NCBI RefSeq assembly: GCF_007995085.1
Contig: NZ_VOQS01000005.1
Location: forward strand, 620,001-684,000
Length of the DNA: 64,000 bases
From: Paraburkholderia azotifigens
Lineage (GTDB): Bacteria > Pseudomonadota > Gammaproteobacteria > Burkholderiales > Burkholderiaceae
Reading direction: 5' to 3'
Shown: piece by piece, positions 16,844 to 26,183 of the stretch
Layout: the number at the start of each line of letters is the position of its first letter
How positions within the stretch are numbered: the stretch's first letter is position 1
Translations under genes and position numbers: made by a program
The notes under the pieces: generated by a model
Database searches by the model: none
The model's input: the letters and a program-made list of their open reading frames with translations, nothing else
What the model was told of the DNA's origin: nothing

Positions 16844-18574
16844 ATGGAACGCTTCGATTACGTGATCGTCGGCGGAGGATCGGCAGGGTGCGTGCTGGCG
16901 CACCGGTTGTCGGCTGTACCGTCGCTGCGCGTCGCGCTGATCGAGGCGGGCAGGGATACGCCGCCGGGCGCCGTGCCAGGCGAAATTCTCGACAGTTATC
17001 CGATGCCCGTTTTCTGCGGCGACACCTATATCTGGCCCGAGCTGAAAGCGCGAGCGACGCGCGGCGCGGCGTTGCGCGTCTACGAGCAGGGCAAGGTGAT
17101 GGGCGGCGGGTCGAGCATCAATGTGCAATCGGCCAACCGCGGCCTGCCGCGCGATTACGACGAGTGGGCCGCGAATGGCGCAACGGGCTGGGGCTGGCGC
17201 GATGTGCTGCCGTACTTCCGCAAGCTCGAGCGCGACATGAATTTTCCGGAAGACGAACTGCACGGGCGCGACGGCCCGGTGCCGATTCGCCGCATCATGC
17301 CGGAAGACTGGCCGCCGTTCTGTCATGCATTCGAAAAAGGGCTGCGCGCGCAGGGTTTCGTGATGCTGCACGATCAGAACGCCGAGTTCGATGACGGTTT
17401 CTTTCCCGGCGCGTTCTCGAATATCGACGACCGGCGCGTGTCGACGGCGGCCGCGTATCTGGATGAGGCGACGCGCCAGCGCGGCAACTTACGCATTTTC
17501 GCGGAGTTACGCGTCGAGCGTCTGCTGATGGAAGGCGCGGTTGCGCGCGGCGTCGTTGCCGTTGCAAAAAACGGCGAGCGCGTGCAGTTCGACGCGAACG
17601 AAGTGATTCTGTGCGCGGGCGCTTTGCAATCGCCTGCAATGCTCTTGCGCGCGGGCATCGGGCCGCGCGACGAACTGGGCACACTCGGCATCGAATGCCG
17701 GGTCGATCTGCCTGGCGTCGGGCGCAATTTGCAGGACCATCCGTCGCTGACGTTTTGCCATTTTCTCGCGCCGCGATACCGCATGCCGTTGTCGCGGCGG
17801 CGCGCGAGCATGATGGCTGCGCGTCTGAGTTCCGGCGTGGAGGGCAGCGAAGCGTCCGACCTGTATCTGTCGAGTGCGGCTCGCGCTGCGTGGCATGCAC
17901 TCGGCAACCGGCTCGGTCTGTTCTTTCTCTGGTGCAACCGGCCTTATTCGCGCGGCCAGGTGCGGCTCGCATCCGCCGATGCGTTCGCCGCGCCTCGCGT
18001 CGAACTCAATCTGCTCGACGATCCGCGCGATCTCGAACGGCTGGCAGCGGGCGTGCGCATGCTGGCTCGCGTCGTGAAGGCTTCAGGACTGGGCGGCGAC
18101 GAACGCGATTTCTTCCCCGCCGCGTTTTCGCCGCGCGTGAAAGCGCTCAGCCGCGTCGGGTCGGGCAACGCATTGCTGACTTCGATGCTCGGCGTGCTGC
18201 TCGACACACCGGCGTCTTTGCGGCGGGCTCTGATCGAACGTTTCTTCACACGCGGCCAGCGCATGTCGGCACTGCTGGAAGACGCGCAGGCACTCGACGG
18301 TTTCATCCGCGCGAATGTATTCGGCGTGTGGCATGCGAGCGGTACGTGCCGGATGGGCGACTTGCGCAGCGCGGACAGTGTCGCCGATACGGAAGGCCGC
18401 GTGCATCGCACGCAAGGTCTGCGCGTGGTGGATGCGTCGCTGATGCCGCGCTTGCCGTCGGCGAACACGAATATTCCGACCATCATGATCGCCGAGAAGA
18501 TCGCCGACGCGATGGTCATGCAACGAAGCAAGACGGGCGCGACGCAAACCGCGCCGCTTGTTTCGACGCCATAG
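16844..18574 (+). CDS. hmfH: HMF/furfural oxidoreductase, GMC family (HmfH)
   Basis: A 576-residue FAD-dependent GMC oxidoreductase that oxidises 5-hydroxymethylfurfural and intermediates to 2,5-furandicarboxylate. The Rossmann motif VIVGGGSAGCVLAHRLS is at the N-terminus, GGGSSINVQSANRG near residue 87 contacts FAD, and GVWHASGTCRMG plus PSANTNIPTIMIAEKIA supply the active-site His and Asn. ATG 16844 follows GGAGACAGG. It ends 96 bp before the transporter. Length matches the described HmfH (about 580). Confidence 0.85.
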   Translation: MERFDYVIVGGGSAGCVLAHRLSAVPSLRVALIEAGRDTPPGAVPGEILDSYPMPVFCGDTYIWPELKARATRGAALRVYEQGKVMGGGSSINVQSANRGLPRDYDEWAANGATGWGWRDVLPYFRKLERDMNFPEDELHGRDGPVPIRRIMPEDWPPFCHAFEKGLRAQGFVMLHDQNAEFDDGFFPGAFSNIDDRRVSTAAAYLDEATRQRGNLRIFAELRVERLLMEGAVARGVVAVAKNGERVQFDANEVILCAGALQSPAMLLRAGIGPRDELGTLGIECRVDLPGVGRNLQDHPSLTFCHFLAPRYRMPLSRRRASMMAARLSSGVEGSEASDLYLSSAARAAWHALGNRLGLFFLWCNRPYSRGQVRLASADAFAAPRVELNLLDDPRDLERLAAGVRMLARVVKASGLGGDERDFFPAAFSPRVKALSRVGSGNALLTSMLGVLLDTPASLRRALIERFFTRGQRMSALLEDAQALDGFIRANVFGVWHASGTCRMGDLRSADSVADTEGRVHRTQGLRVVDASLMPRLPSANTNIPTIMIAEKIADAMVMQRSKTGATQTAPLVSTP

Positions 18575-18670
18575 CCGTTTCATTAACGCTAACCAGAGCA
18601 CGCAAGTACAAGGTGCCATCTTCATCGGATTCAACAAGAGAAACGGTCCGGTGACCATTCAAGGAGATGA

Positions 18671-20059
18671 ATGATGTCCGTAGCAGCGCAAAATGGCGCC
18701 GCCGTGCCGGCTATCGACCAGCGGCAGGTGATGGGCGCAGTGTTCGCCTCGTGTCTGGGCTGGGCACTCGATCTGTTCGACCTGTTCGTGCTGTTGTACG
18801 TGGCGCCCGTCGTGGGGCGCCTGTTCTTCCCATCCGAGCACGCGATGCTGTCGCTTGCCGCCGTCTACGCGTCGTTTGCGGTGACGCTGCTGATGCGTCC
18901 GCTGGGCTCCGCGCTGTTCGGCTCCTACGCCGACCGCCACGGACGCAAGGGCGCGATGATCATCGCCGTGGTCGGCGTCGGCGTGTCGACGGCGTTGTTC
19001 GGCGCGCTGCCGACGGTTCATCAGATCGGTCTGGCCGCGCCCGTCGTCTTTCTGCTGCTGAGGCTCGTCCAGGGTGTGTTCGTCGGCGGCGTGGTGGCGT
19101 CGACCCATACGATCGGCACGGAATCCGTCGCGCCGAAGTATCGCGGCGCCGTGTCGGGGCTGATCGGCGGCGGCGGTGCGGGGATGGGCGCGTTGCTCGC
19201 TTCGCTGACGTTCCTGCTGATGTCGTCGCTGTTTCCGGGCCACCAGTTCGAGGTGTGGGGTTGGCGCTGCATGTTCTTCACGGGGATCATCAGTTCGGTG
19301 CTTGGTCTTTTCGTGTTCAACAGTCTCGAAGAGTCGCCGCTGTGGCGCAAGCTGGCGGCGGAGAAGGCCGCGAAGGCCGCCGCGCAGCATCGCAACGCGC
19401 CCGTCGAAATCGTGCGTTCGCCGCTGCGCACGCTGTTCTCGCGCGATTTCCGTTCGATCCTGTTCGTCAATCTGCTGCTGACGATCGGCGGCGGCAGCGG
19501 CTACTACCTCACGTCGGGCTATCTGCCGACCTTCCTCAAAGTGGTCAGCCACACGCCGAACGGCGCGGCTGCCGCGATCCTGATGCTGTGCAGTATCGCG
19601 GTGGTGCTTGCTTCCGTGGCGGCGGGGCATCTGAGCACGTTCATCGGCCGCAAGAGCGCGTTCGTGTGGATCGGGCTGATTCGACTCGTTGCGCTGCCCG
19701 GCCTCTATCTGTTGCTGCCCACAGCTAACGACATCGTCACGCTCGGCGTGTATGCCGTCATTCTGAGCGCGCTCGGCAGCGCCGGTTATGCGCCGATCCT
19801 GATCTTCCTCAACGAGCGCTTCCCGACGGCGATCCGTGCGACAGGCACGGGGCTGTCATGGAACATCGGGTTTGCGATCGGCGGCATGATGCCGACCGTC
19901 GTTTCTCTCGTGGCGAAGGAGACGAGCGAACTGCCGCTGATGCTTGCGATCTTCGTCGGGGCGATCAGCGTGATCTTTCTGATCGGCGCATTCATCGTGC
20001 CGGAGACGCGCGGCAGGCTCGATCAGGTGTCAGTGCCGCAACGCGAGGTGACGGGTTGA
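18671..20059 (+). CDS. hmfT: MFS transporter of the metabolite:H+ symporter type (HmfT)
   Basis: A 12-helix major facilitator of about 461 residues. ATG 18671 and ATG 18674 are adjacent; the second is better spaced from AAGGAG. The loop 2-3 signature GSYADRHGRKGAM and LRLVQGVFVGG identify the metabolite:H+ symporter branch. Placed at the end of the hmf operon, it is the likely furoate/FDCA importer. It converges with hmfR2 with 6 bp between stop codons. Confidence 0.82.
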   Translation: MMSVAAQNGAAVPAIDQRQVMGAVFASCLGWALDLFDLFVLLYVAPVVGRLFFPSEHAMLSLAAVYASFAVTLLMRPLGSALFGSYADRHGRKGAMIIAVVGVGVSTALFGALPTVHQIGLAAPVVFLLLRLVQGVFVGGVVASTHTIGTESVAPKYRGAVSGLIGGGGAGMGALLASLTFLLMSSLFPGHQFEVWGWRCMFFTGIISSVLGLFVFNSLEESPLWRKLAAEKAAKAAAQHRNAPVEIVRSPLRTLFSRDFRSILFVNLLLTIGGGSGYYLTSGYLPTFLKVVSHTPNGAAAAILMLCSIAVVLASVAAGHLSTFIGRKSAFVWIGLIRLVALPGLYLLLPTANDIVTLGVYAVILSALGSAGYAPILIFLNERFPTAIRATGTGLSWNIGFAIGGMMPTVVSLVAKETSELPLMLAIFVGAISVIFLIGAFIVPETRGRLDQVSVPQREVTG

Positions 20060-20065
20060 AGCACG

Positions 20066-20980
20066 TCACGATTCGTCCGCCGCGCTCTTCGTGACGCGGC
20101 GGATTTCGTCGGCGATGATGTCGATCAGCGCTTGCGCGGCAGCTCCGATGGGCCGCTTCGGATGCGAGACCTGAACGATATGCCGCAGGATGGGCGGCGT
20201 GCCGATTCTATGCGCGCGCAAAGTGCCTTCATCCACTTTGCGCTGCACGACGACGCGCGGCAGTATCGTCGCGACGGCGCTTTGTTCGACGAACTGCACG
20301 ATGGTGCTCAACAGATCGATTTCGAACGTCGGCTTGATGACGATATTCGCGGCCATCAGCGCTGCATCGAGCGCGCCGCGCAAACCGTTGCGGCGCGTCG
20401 GCAGCACGAGTTCGACGGCGGGCGGATTCGACAGATCGATGCGCTCGGGCAACTCGACGCGGCACGCAAGTCCCGTCACGTACACCATCTCTTCGACGAG
20501 CAGCGGTTGCATGTCGAGTGCGAGCCGTCCGCGCGGCTTGTTGATGATGGCGGCATCGAGCCGTCCCGCTTCGACGCCGTCGATCAGTTGCGCGCTGAAG
20601 CCGTCCGCGACGGACACCTCGACTTGAGGAAACAGCGCGTTGAACTTCGCCAGCGATTCGGCCAGCACGCTTTCCGTTTCCGACGACACCATGCCGAGCG
20701 ACACGCGGCCCGTGACAATCACGTCCTGCCGGCTCAACTGCACGCGCGCGTGCTCGATGTCGCGCATGATCGGCGTGTAGAGGCGATACATCAGACGCGC
20801 GGCATCCGTCGGCGTCATGCCGTGCGGCCCGCGCTCGAACAGCGTCTGACCCAGCTCCGCTTCGAGCTTCGAAATCTGCATGCTGAGCGCGGGCTGGACG
20901 ATGTTCAGCCGTTTGGCCGCGCGGGTGACGGAGCCGTCCTCGAACAGGGCGATGAAATACTGGATTTGCTTGAGGTCCAT
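20066..20980 (-). CDS. hmfR2: LysR-type regulator of the hmf cluster (copy 2)
   Basis: A 304-residue LysR protein starting MDLKQIQYFIALFEDGS, paralogous to the regulator at 6610-7551 (same HTH sequence and common blocks such as INKPRxRLxLD and ATILPRxVV). It closes the cluster on the right-hand side, convergent with hmfT. Having two related regulators bracket the locus fits known strains in which the furoate and FDCA halves are separate clusters, each with its own LysR. Confidence 0.8.
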   Translation of the reverse strand: MDLKQIQYFIALFEDGSVTRAAKRLNIVQPALSMQISKLEAELGQTLFERGPHGMTPTDAARLMYRLYTPIMRDIEHARVQLSRQDVIVTGRVSLGMVSSETESVLAESLAKFNALFPQVEVSVADGFSAQLIDGVEAGRLDAAIINKPRGRLALDMQPLLVEEMVYVTGLACRVELPERIDLSNPPAVELVLPTRRNGLRGALDAALMAANIVIKPTFEIDLLSTIVQFVEQSAVATILPRVVVQRKVDEGTLRAHRIGTPPILRHIVQVSHPKRPIGAAAQALIDIIADEIRRVTKSAADES

Positions 20981-21067
20981 GCCGCGCGGCTTCAGCCGAA
21001 GTGACCGGAAAGCTGTAAGTTTAACGCTGCGGCCCCCGGGCGACGGGCACAAAGGCCGCCGCATTCG

Positions 21068-21946
21068 CTATTCATCGAGGCCGGAATACTCTTGCCGCGG
21101 CGCCAGGCCGTGTTCCTTGCGAATAGTGTTTTCAGTCAACGGGTATGCAGCGCTATCAGCATATTTTCCTAAACCCACGACTTTGTTTTCGTCTTCGACT
21201 TTTGGATTGACAGGGCGAGACGTTTTTTTCTGGGCAATCTCGCCCGGCCCTTGCGCTCCCATACCGTCCGTCGAACCGGAGGGTTTCGAAATCAGACTGG
21301 ATTCGCCTTTCAGATTGTTGTGCGCGTGGATCATTTCATGAGCGAGCCCGATGAATGGTGGCCGCGTGCCGTCCGGCGTAACGGTTTGCTGCGGGTTCCA
21401 TTTGATGGACGACGCAGCGCCTTCGCCCGGTGTCGACGCTTTTTCGTCGCTGGCCGATCTGGTGACGTTACCGTCCGCATAAGTCCGCGGCCTGCCGAAC
21501 AGCGTCTGCCGCTTCCCGGAGGCCTGGGGCATGATTGCCACTTTGTACCCGAACTGGTCGTTACCCTGGTGATTTTCGATCTCTTGCAGCAACTGCTTGC
21601 CCGCCGGTTTGCTTGCGATCTCATCCAGCGCCGCATTGACCTGCCTGGGAAACGCCTTTGAATCGCCGGGACGCGTTCTGATCACAACGCCGTTCCATTT
21701 TGTCGTCGTCGTCACCATCTCGCCCGTCGGCGGGATAACTGGACGGCTTGTCTTTTCCTTCATCGTCTTCGAGAACGATGACAAGGCACTCAATTTCCCG
21801 GCAGGAAGCCTGGCTTTGGCCGGGCTGGCCGGATTGGCGGCCGGACTGGTGGCCGGATTGGTGGCCTGTCCGGCAGACGATGTGGACGGCGCCGATATCG
21901 CGTGATCGCTTGGCGTACTCCCGCTTCGGCGAATTTGACTGGACAT
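21068..21946 (-). CDS. M91-family zinc metallopeptidase, probable type III effector (NleD/HopH1/XopG-like)
   Basis: A 292-residue protein. The start MSSQIRRSGS follows AGGAGAG. The N-terminal 60 residues are rich in Ser, Ala, Pro and Thr with no hydrophobic stretch, as in type III secretion signals. The HExxH zinc motif is HEMIH at residues 203-207 in the context GLAHEMIHAHN, which is the M91 signature seen in NleD, HopH1 and XopG, proteases that cut host JNK/p38-type kinases. Flanking blocks WNGVVIRTR and ENHQGNDQFGYKVAIMP fit the same family. Base composition is visibly less GC-rich than the hmf genes beside it. No PIP/hrp box was recognised upstream. No secretion genes are in the window, so delivery is inference. 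Confidence 0.7.
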   Translation of the reverse strand: MSSQIRRSGSTPSDHAISAPSTSSAGQATNPATSPAANPASPAKARLPAGKLSALSSFSKTMKEKTSRPVIPPTGEMVTTTTKWNGVVIRTRPGDSKAFPRQVNAALDEIASKPAGKQLLQEIENHQGNDQFGYKVAIMPQASGKRQTLFGRPRTYADGNVTRSASDEKASTPGEGAASSIKWNPQQTVTPDGTRPPFIGLAHEMIHAHNNLKGESSLISKPSGSTDGMGAQGPGEIAQKKTSRPVNPKVEDENKVVGLGKYADSAAYPLTENTIRKEHGLAPRQEYSGLDE

Positions 21947-22569
21947 CGCAACTCTCCTGTGTGCAGCCAGCATGGCTACGTGGATCACCTGACTGTTGTG
22001 TGACAGTGAAGCGTCAAAGTATGCGCAACGAGGTGGGGCACGATTGCGAGCACGCGAAGTGATGGACGTCGCCGCGTAGCAATGTTTGACGGGATAACCC
22101 GGGACGCAAATCAGGTAGGGCTGAGGGCGCGCGATGGCATCCATCCAGAGCTGACTCTCATGCCGGCGTCATCGTCATTCTGGAACGGAAGCATCGGGAA
22201 TCGCGCGCCGCAGGTGTTGCGCGCGCTTATAAACTGCCTGCGTTTCGCCGGAGCGCCTTGGACTGCGTGACGGGCGAGTGCGCTGAACGCTCGATTGGTG
22301 AGAACGCCTGTGATTGGCACGCATGTGTCGCAGTCTGACCCACAGCGCCAGAGGAAGAGTTGGCTGCGGCCCACCGGCCGCAGCGCGCACATCTGTCTGC
22401 CAGTTCGCGCTCACCCCAGCCGGATCCAGTATTTTCAACTGGTTGTGTGATCGCTTATCGCGGCGCCGCCGTTTGGCATGCACTTTGCCTTGATGCTCAT
22501 CGAGGAGTGGCGACACCCTCGAAACAAGCGCCGACATTCGTGGCTGACTAATTTCCCTGGAGAATTGAA
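21947..22569. other. non-coding stretch between effector-like gene and GG-leader peptide
   Basis: About 620 bp in which no convincing gene was seen; the short open frames have unlikely composition. It holds the promoters of the two flanking, divergently oriented genes. No insertion-sequence ends were recognised. Confidence 0.5.
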
Positions 22570-22755
22570 ATGAACACGCTGGTAATCAAAGACCTCCCCG
22601 TAGCCGTTGAGATGGACCGTACTGCAATGACCGCCGTCAGCGGCGGCAGGTTGCCGCAGCAGATCGTGAACATCATCCAGGCCGTGTCCGACTATGCAAA
22701 TGACTCTCCAGTCCAGCACAGCTTTACTGGCAGTGGGGCTTCTGTGACGTACTAA
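22570..22755 (+). CDS. small peptide with double-glycine leader
   Basis: A 61-residue product with a good ribosome site (TGGAGAATTGAA before ATG). Residues 1-26 end in TAVSGG and have the acidic/hydrophobic pattern of leaders cut after Gly-Gly by C39 peptidase/ABC exporters (VIKDLP...EMDRTAMTAVSGG). The remaining 35 residues start RLPQQIVNII and lack Cys, so lanthionine or disulfide maturation is unlikely. Similar short proteins with this leader pattern are common in Burkholderiaceae. No exporter or modification enzyme is nearby. A strong hairpin follows. Function unknown: bacteriocin-like peptide, signalling peptide or other exported peptide. Confidence 0.65.
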   Translation: MNTLVIKDLPVAVEMDRTAMTAVSGGRLPQQIVNIIQAVSDYANDSPVQHSFTGSGASVTY

Positions 22756-22780
22756 CAGAAACACGGTGATTGCATTGCTC

Positions 22781-22809
22781 AAGGCACCACCAGCGAGGGG
22801 TGCCTCTTT
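22781..22809 (+). terminator. hairpin after the GG-leader peptide gene
   Basis: GGCACC (22783-22788) pairs with GGTGCC (22799-22804) across a 10-nt loop, followed by TCTTT. It begins about 25 bp after the peptide stop codon. Confidence 0.65.
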
Positions 22810-23038
22810 GGATTCGTCTCCAATCACGTTATCTGCGCTGCCCCGATACGGGCAGCCGATATCAGCCGCATGTCGCGACAGTCCCGTTGCTGCCGCTGCC
22901 GAACATGCTGCTGTCGCATAGAAAGCAAAGGCGCAGCGGCGTGATTAGCTATGCAGGAATCGTTGGAACCGGGTGTGTGGAAAGTGCCTATAGTCGGAAG
23001 CCCAACGGGTATTTCGAACCATCTCGCATACACACAAC

Positions 23039-24094
23039 ATGAACCACACTCCTGCTTCTGCTCCCGTTCGACGCGGTTTGCGCGCTGTCGTACTCGTCGC
23101 GGCGTCGGCCGTTGCTGTTGCGCTCGCTTCGTTCGCTCCACTCACGCATGCGGATACGCGCGAAGTCGTCATCGGCTATCAGGACATGGTCGTGCCGTGG
23201 CGCTATGCGCAAGCCACGGGCGCCGTCGAAAAGGCTACCGGCTACAAGGTCACGTATCGCAAGCTCGGCAGCGGCGCGGATGTCATTCGTGCGCTCGCAT
23301 CCGGCTCGATTCAACTCGGCGAAGCGGGCTCCAGTCCCATTGCGGCAGGATTGTCGCAAGGGGTGGACCTGTCGCTGTTCTGGATACTCGACAACATCAA
23401 CGACGCCGAGGCGCTCGTTGCGCGCGACGGTTCAGGCGTCACGAAACTGACGGACCTGAAGGGCAAGACAATTGGCCTGCCTTTCGTGTCGACGTCGCAC
23501 TTCCATACGCTGGTCGCGTTGCAGCAGGCGGGTGTCGATCCGTCGACGGTGAAGATTCTCAACCTGCGTCCGCCTGAAGTGGCGGCCGCCTGGCAACGCG
23601 GCAACATCGACGCGACGTATATCTGGGACCCCGTGCTCGCGAAGGTTAAACAGAACGGCAAGGTGCTGATTACGTCGGGTGAGGTGGCGAAGGAGTCGGG
23701 TAAGGCTACCTTCGACGGTTTCGTGGCATCACGCAAGTTCGAGCAGGACAACAGCGGATTCATGACGGGGCTCGTGAAGGTGCTCGCTGCCACCGACGCG
23801 CAATATCGCGATCACAAAACGGCGTGGACGGCGGACTCGAAGGAAGTCCAGGCCGTCGCGCAGGCGTCGGGCGCAGCTGCCGCGGACGTGCCCGCCAGTC
23901 TTGCACTGTATGCATTCCCGACGGCAGCCGAACAGGCATCGCCGACATGGCTGGGCGGCGGCAAGCAGTCGGGCGCGGCGAAGTCGCTTGCGGCGACAGC
24001 GGCTTTCCTCAAGACGCAGGGCACCATCCAGAACGTATTGCCCGATTACTCGACGGGCGTCAATCCGCGCTACGCGCAACAGGCCGCGCGATGA
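23039..24094 (+). CDS. tauA: taurine ABC transporter substrate-binding protein
   Basis: A 351-residue periplasmic binding protein with a signal peptide to about residue 38 (cleavage near LTHAD). The mature start [19 protein letters not shown] and the blocks [24 protein letters not shown] and [23 protein letters not shown] are characteristic of TauA. First gene of a three-gene operon with the ATPase and permease. Substrate is taurine or a close sulfonate. Confidence 0.88.
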   Translation: MNHTPASAPVRRGLRAVVLVAASAVAVALASFAPLTHADTREVVIGYQDMVVPWRYAQATGAVEKATGYKVTYRKLGSGADVIRALASGSIQLGEAGSSPIAAGLSQGVDLSLFWILDNINDAEALVARDGSGVTKLTDLKGKTIGLPFVSTSHFHTLVALQQAGVDPSTVKILNLRPPEVAAAWQRGNIDATYIWDPVLAKVKQNGKVLITSGEVAKESGKATFDGFVASRKFEQDNSGFMTGLVKVLAATDAQYRDHKTAWTADSKEVQAVAQASGAAAADVPASLALYAFPTAAEQASPTWLGGGKQSGAAKSLAATAAFLKTQGTIQNVLPDYSTGVNPRYAQQAAR

Positions 24095-24870
24095 GTACGC
24101 TGGAAATCAGCGGACTCGGCGTGACCTACGATGGCGCATCGACGCCCGCGCTGGCAGGCGTCGATCTGCAGATCGGCAGCGGCGAGTTCGTGGTCGCGCT
24201 CGGCGCGTCGGGTTGCGGCAAGACGACCTTGCTGAACTGCATCGCAGGTTTTGTCGAACCGACGGCCGGCGAGGTGCGCCTGAACGGCGCACCTGTCGTC
24301 GGCCCGGGGGCCGGGCGCGGCGTCGTGTTCCAGAAGTATGCGCTGATGCCGTGGCTCAACGTGCTGGACAACGTGGCGCTCGGTCTGCGCTTTCGCGGTG
24401 TCGGGCGCACGGAGCGGCGCGAGATCGCGCGGGAGATGCTGGCTCTCGTCGGACTCGAGCGGCACGCCGACGCCAAAGTCTACGCGCTGTCTGGCGGCAT
24501 GCAGCAGCGCGTCGGCATTGCGCGAGCGCTCGCCAGCGATCCGCAGGTTCTGCTGATGGATGAGCCGATGGGTGCACTGGACGCGCTCACGCGCGAGACC
24601 GTGCAGGAAATCGTGCTCGACGTCTGGTCGCGCACGAAGAAGACGGTGTTCTTCATCACGCACAGCGTCGAAGAGGCGTTGTTTCTTGCTACGCGCCTCG
24701 TGTTGATGACGCCCGGTCCTGGGCGCATCGCAGAAGTTCACGAACTGCCTTTTGCACGCGAGTATTTGACGACGCGCGATGCGCGCGCCGTCAAGTCTTC
24801 GTCTGCGTTCATCGAGTGGCGGGAACGTCTGACGCGCCGTCTGCATGACACGTTGCAGGAGGCTGCGTGA
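24091..24870 (+). CDS. tauB: taurine ABC transporter ATP-binding protein
   Basis: A 259-residue ABC ATPase. Walker A is GASGCGKTT, the Q-loop context is [13 protein letters not shown], the signature is [15 protein letters not shown], and Walker B is [12 protein letters not shown] with switch His in FITHSVEEA. The start ATG overlaps the tauA stop (ATGA) and its end overlaps the tauC start. Confidence 0.9.
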   Translation: MSTLEISGLGVTYDGASTPALAGVDLQIGSGEFVVALGASGCGKTTLLNCIAGFVEPTAGEVRLNGAPVVGPGAGRGVVFQKYALMPWLNVLDNVALGLRFRGVGRTERREIAREMLALVGLERHADAKVYALSGGMQQRVGIARALASDPQVLLMDEPMGALDALTRETVQEIVLDVWSRTKKTVFFITHSVEEALFLATRLVLMTPGPGRIAEVHELPFAREYLTTRDARAVKSSSAFIEWRERLTRRLHDTLQEAA

Positions 24871-25757
24871 TGAATTCGATCGATTCGTCGAGCGACGCGC
24901 TCGTGCGCGGGGACAGCCGACGCGCGGCGCAGGCCGATGTGCGTACTCCGCGTCTGCACGGCAATCGTCGCTATCGGGGCATGCCAGGCGAAGGACCGAC
25001 GGCTGCGCTGAGCAGCTTGTGTGTCGTGACGCTCGCACTCCTGTGGTGGGCCGCGTCGCACTTCGCGTGGGTGCCGCCTCTTTTTCTGCCCGCGCCGCAA
25101 GCCGTCTGGCATGCATTCGTCGATGCGTGGAAGGGGCGCATCCAGGGCGGCTTGCCGTTGTCCGAGCACCTGATGTGGAGCGCGATCCGGGTGTTCGGCG
25201 CGTTCGCGCTCGCCTGCGTGAGCGCGGTGCCGATCGGCATCCTGATGGGCGTGAGCCGTATCGCTCGTGGTTTGCTCGATCCGCCTCTCGAGTTTTATCG
25301 CCCGTTGCCGCCGCTCGCGTATTTGCCGCTCGTCGTGATCTGGTTCGGCATCGACGAAACGGCAAAGCTGGTCGTGATCTGGCTCGCCTGTTTCGCGCCG
25401 ATTGCGATGGCGGCGCGCGCGGGCGTGCGCAGTGCATCCGTCGAGCAGGTCAACGCGGCGTGGTCGCTGGGCGCGAACTTCCGTCAGGTCGTATTGCATG
25501 TGGTGTTGCCCGCGGCGCTGCCTGAAATTCTGACGGGTTTGCGCATCGCGATCGGCTTTGGCTGGACGACGCTCGTCGCTGCCGAGATGGTGGCCGCGAC
25601 AGCGGGGCTCGGGCAGATGGTGCTCAACGCGTCGAGCTTCCTGCGCACCGACGTCGTGGTGATGGGCATCGTGCTCATCGGCCTGATCGCATGGCTGTTC
25701 GATCTCGGCATGCGGGCGCTCGAACGCAGGCTCGTGCCCTGGAAGGGCAGGCAATAG
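24870..25757 (+). CDS. tauC: taurine ABC transporter permease
   Basis: A 295-residue inner-membrane permease with about six helices. ATG 24870 follows AGGAGG at ideal spacing. The EAA-type loop is ASVEQVNAAWSLGANFRQVVLHVVLPAALPEILTG in outline, with the conserved Gly. It completes tauABC. No tauD dioxygenase or sulfonate monooxygenase gene follows; a strong terminator lies about 380 bp downstream. Confidence 0.88.
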   Translation: MNSIDSSSDALVRGDSRRAAQADVRTPRLHGNRRYRGMPGEGPTAALSSLCVVTLALLWWAASHFAWVPPLFLPAPQAVWHAFVDAWKGRIQGGLPLSEHLMWSAIRVFGAFALACVSAVPIGILMGVSRIARGLLDPPLEFYRPLPPLAYLPLVVIWFGIDETAKLVVIWLACFAPIAMAARAGVRSASVEQVNAAWSLGANFRQVVLHVVLPAALPEILTGLRIAIGFGWTTLVAAEMVAATAGLGQMVLNASSFLRTDVVVMGIVLIGLIAWLFDLGMRALERRLVPWKGRQ

Positions 25758-26138
25758 ACACGAAGCGCGGCGCGCGAACGCTTGTGCGCGATACGGCACG
25801 ATTCGGCCGGCCGCCGAGCAACGCATGGCCCGACGTACGCGCGATCTCGGAGACGCATCTTGTCAGCGCATGAACTTGCATTGATCGACGGAGCACGTTG
25901 ACCTGTCCACGCAAGCACAATCGCTCGAACTCGCAGGTGTCGCAGACGAACGCAAACGCGACGTACGCGAGCACGGCAACCGCCTGATCGCGTTGCTGGC
26001 CGCGTTGGCATGCGCAGCGGCTGGCGGCGGATGTGCCGTCCGAGTTTGACGAGTCCCTGTATGCGTCGAATGTGTGGGGCAGGCAAACATCGAGCGCATG
26101 AGCGTGCCGTGTGATGCGGTAACGCGATGATAACGATG
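25758..26138. other. non-coding stretch after tauC
   Basis: About 380 bp without a gene that can be supported. One forward frame (roughly 25895-26050) stays open and has plausible composition but lacks any start codon, so it may be a gene remnant or chance. Confidence 0.4.
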
Positions 26139-26160
26139 AGGGGCGTCGAATGACGCCCCT
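26139..26160. terminator. strong bidirectional hairpin between tauC and the carbonic-anhydrase-like gene
   Basis: A perfect 9-bp stem AGGGGCGTC/GACGCCCCT with a GAAT tetraloop lies between two convergent transcription units. Only a short T-rich stretch (TTGCTT) follows on the plus strand. Confidence 0.8.
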
Positions 26161-26183
26161 TGCTTCGTCCCGCAATCGCGGGG

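Noticed and set aside
21947..22144. A PIP/hrp box upstream of the M91 peptidase
   Set aside because: Only single TTCG half-sites were found, without the proper spacing, so no type III regulon signal is claimed.
22770..23042. A 90-codon forward frame after the GG-leader peptide
   Set aside because: It runs through the terminator hairpin and into the tauA promoter, with no ribosome site and Arg/Ser-rich composition.
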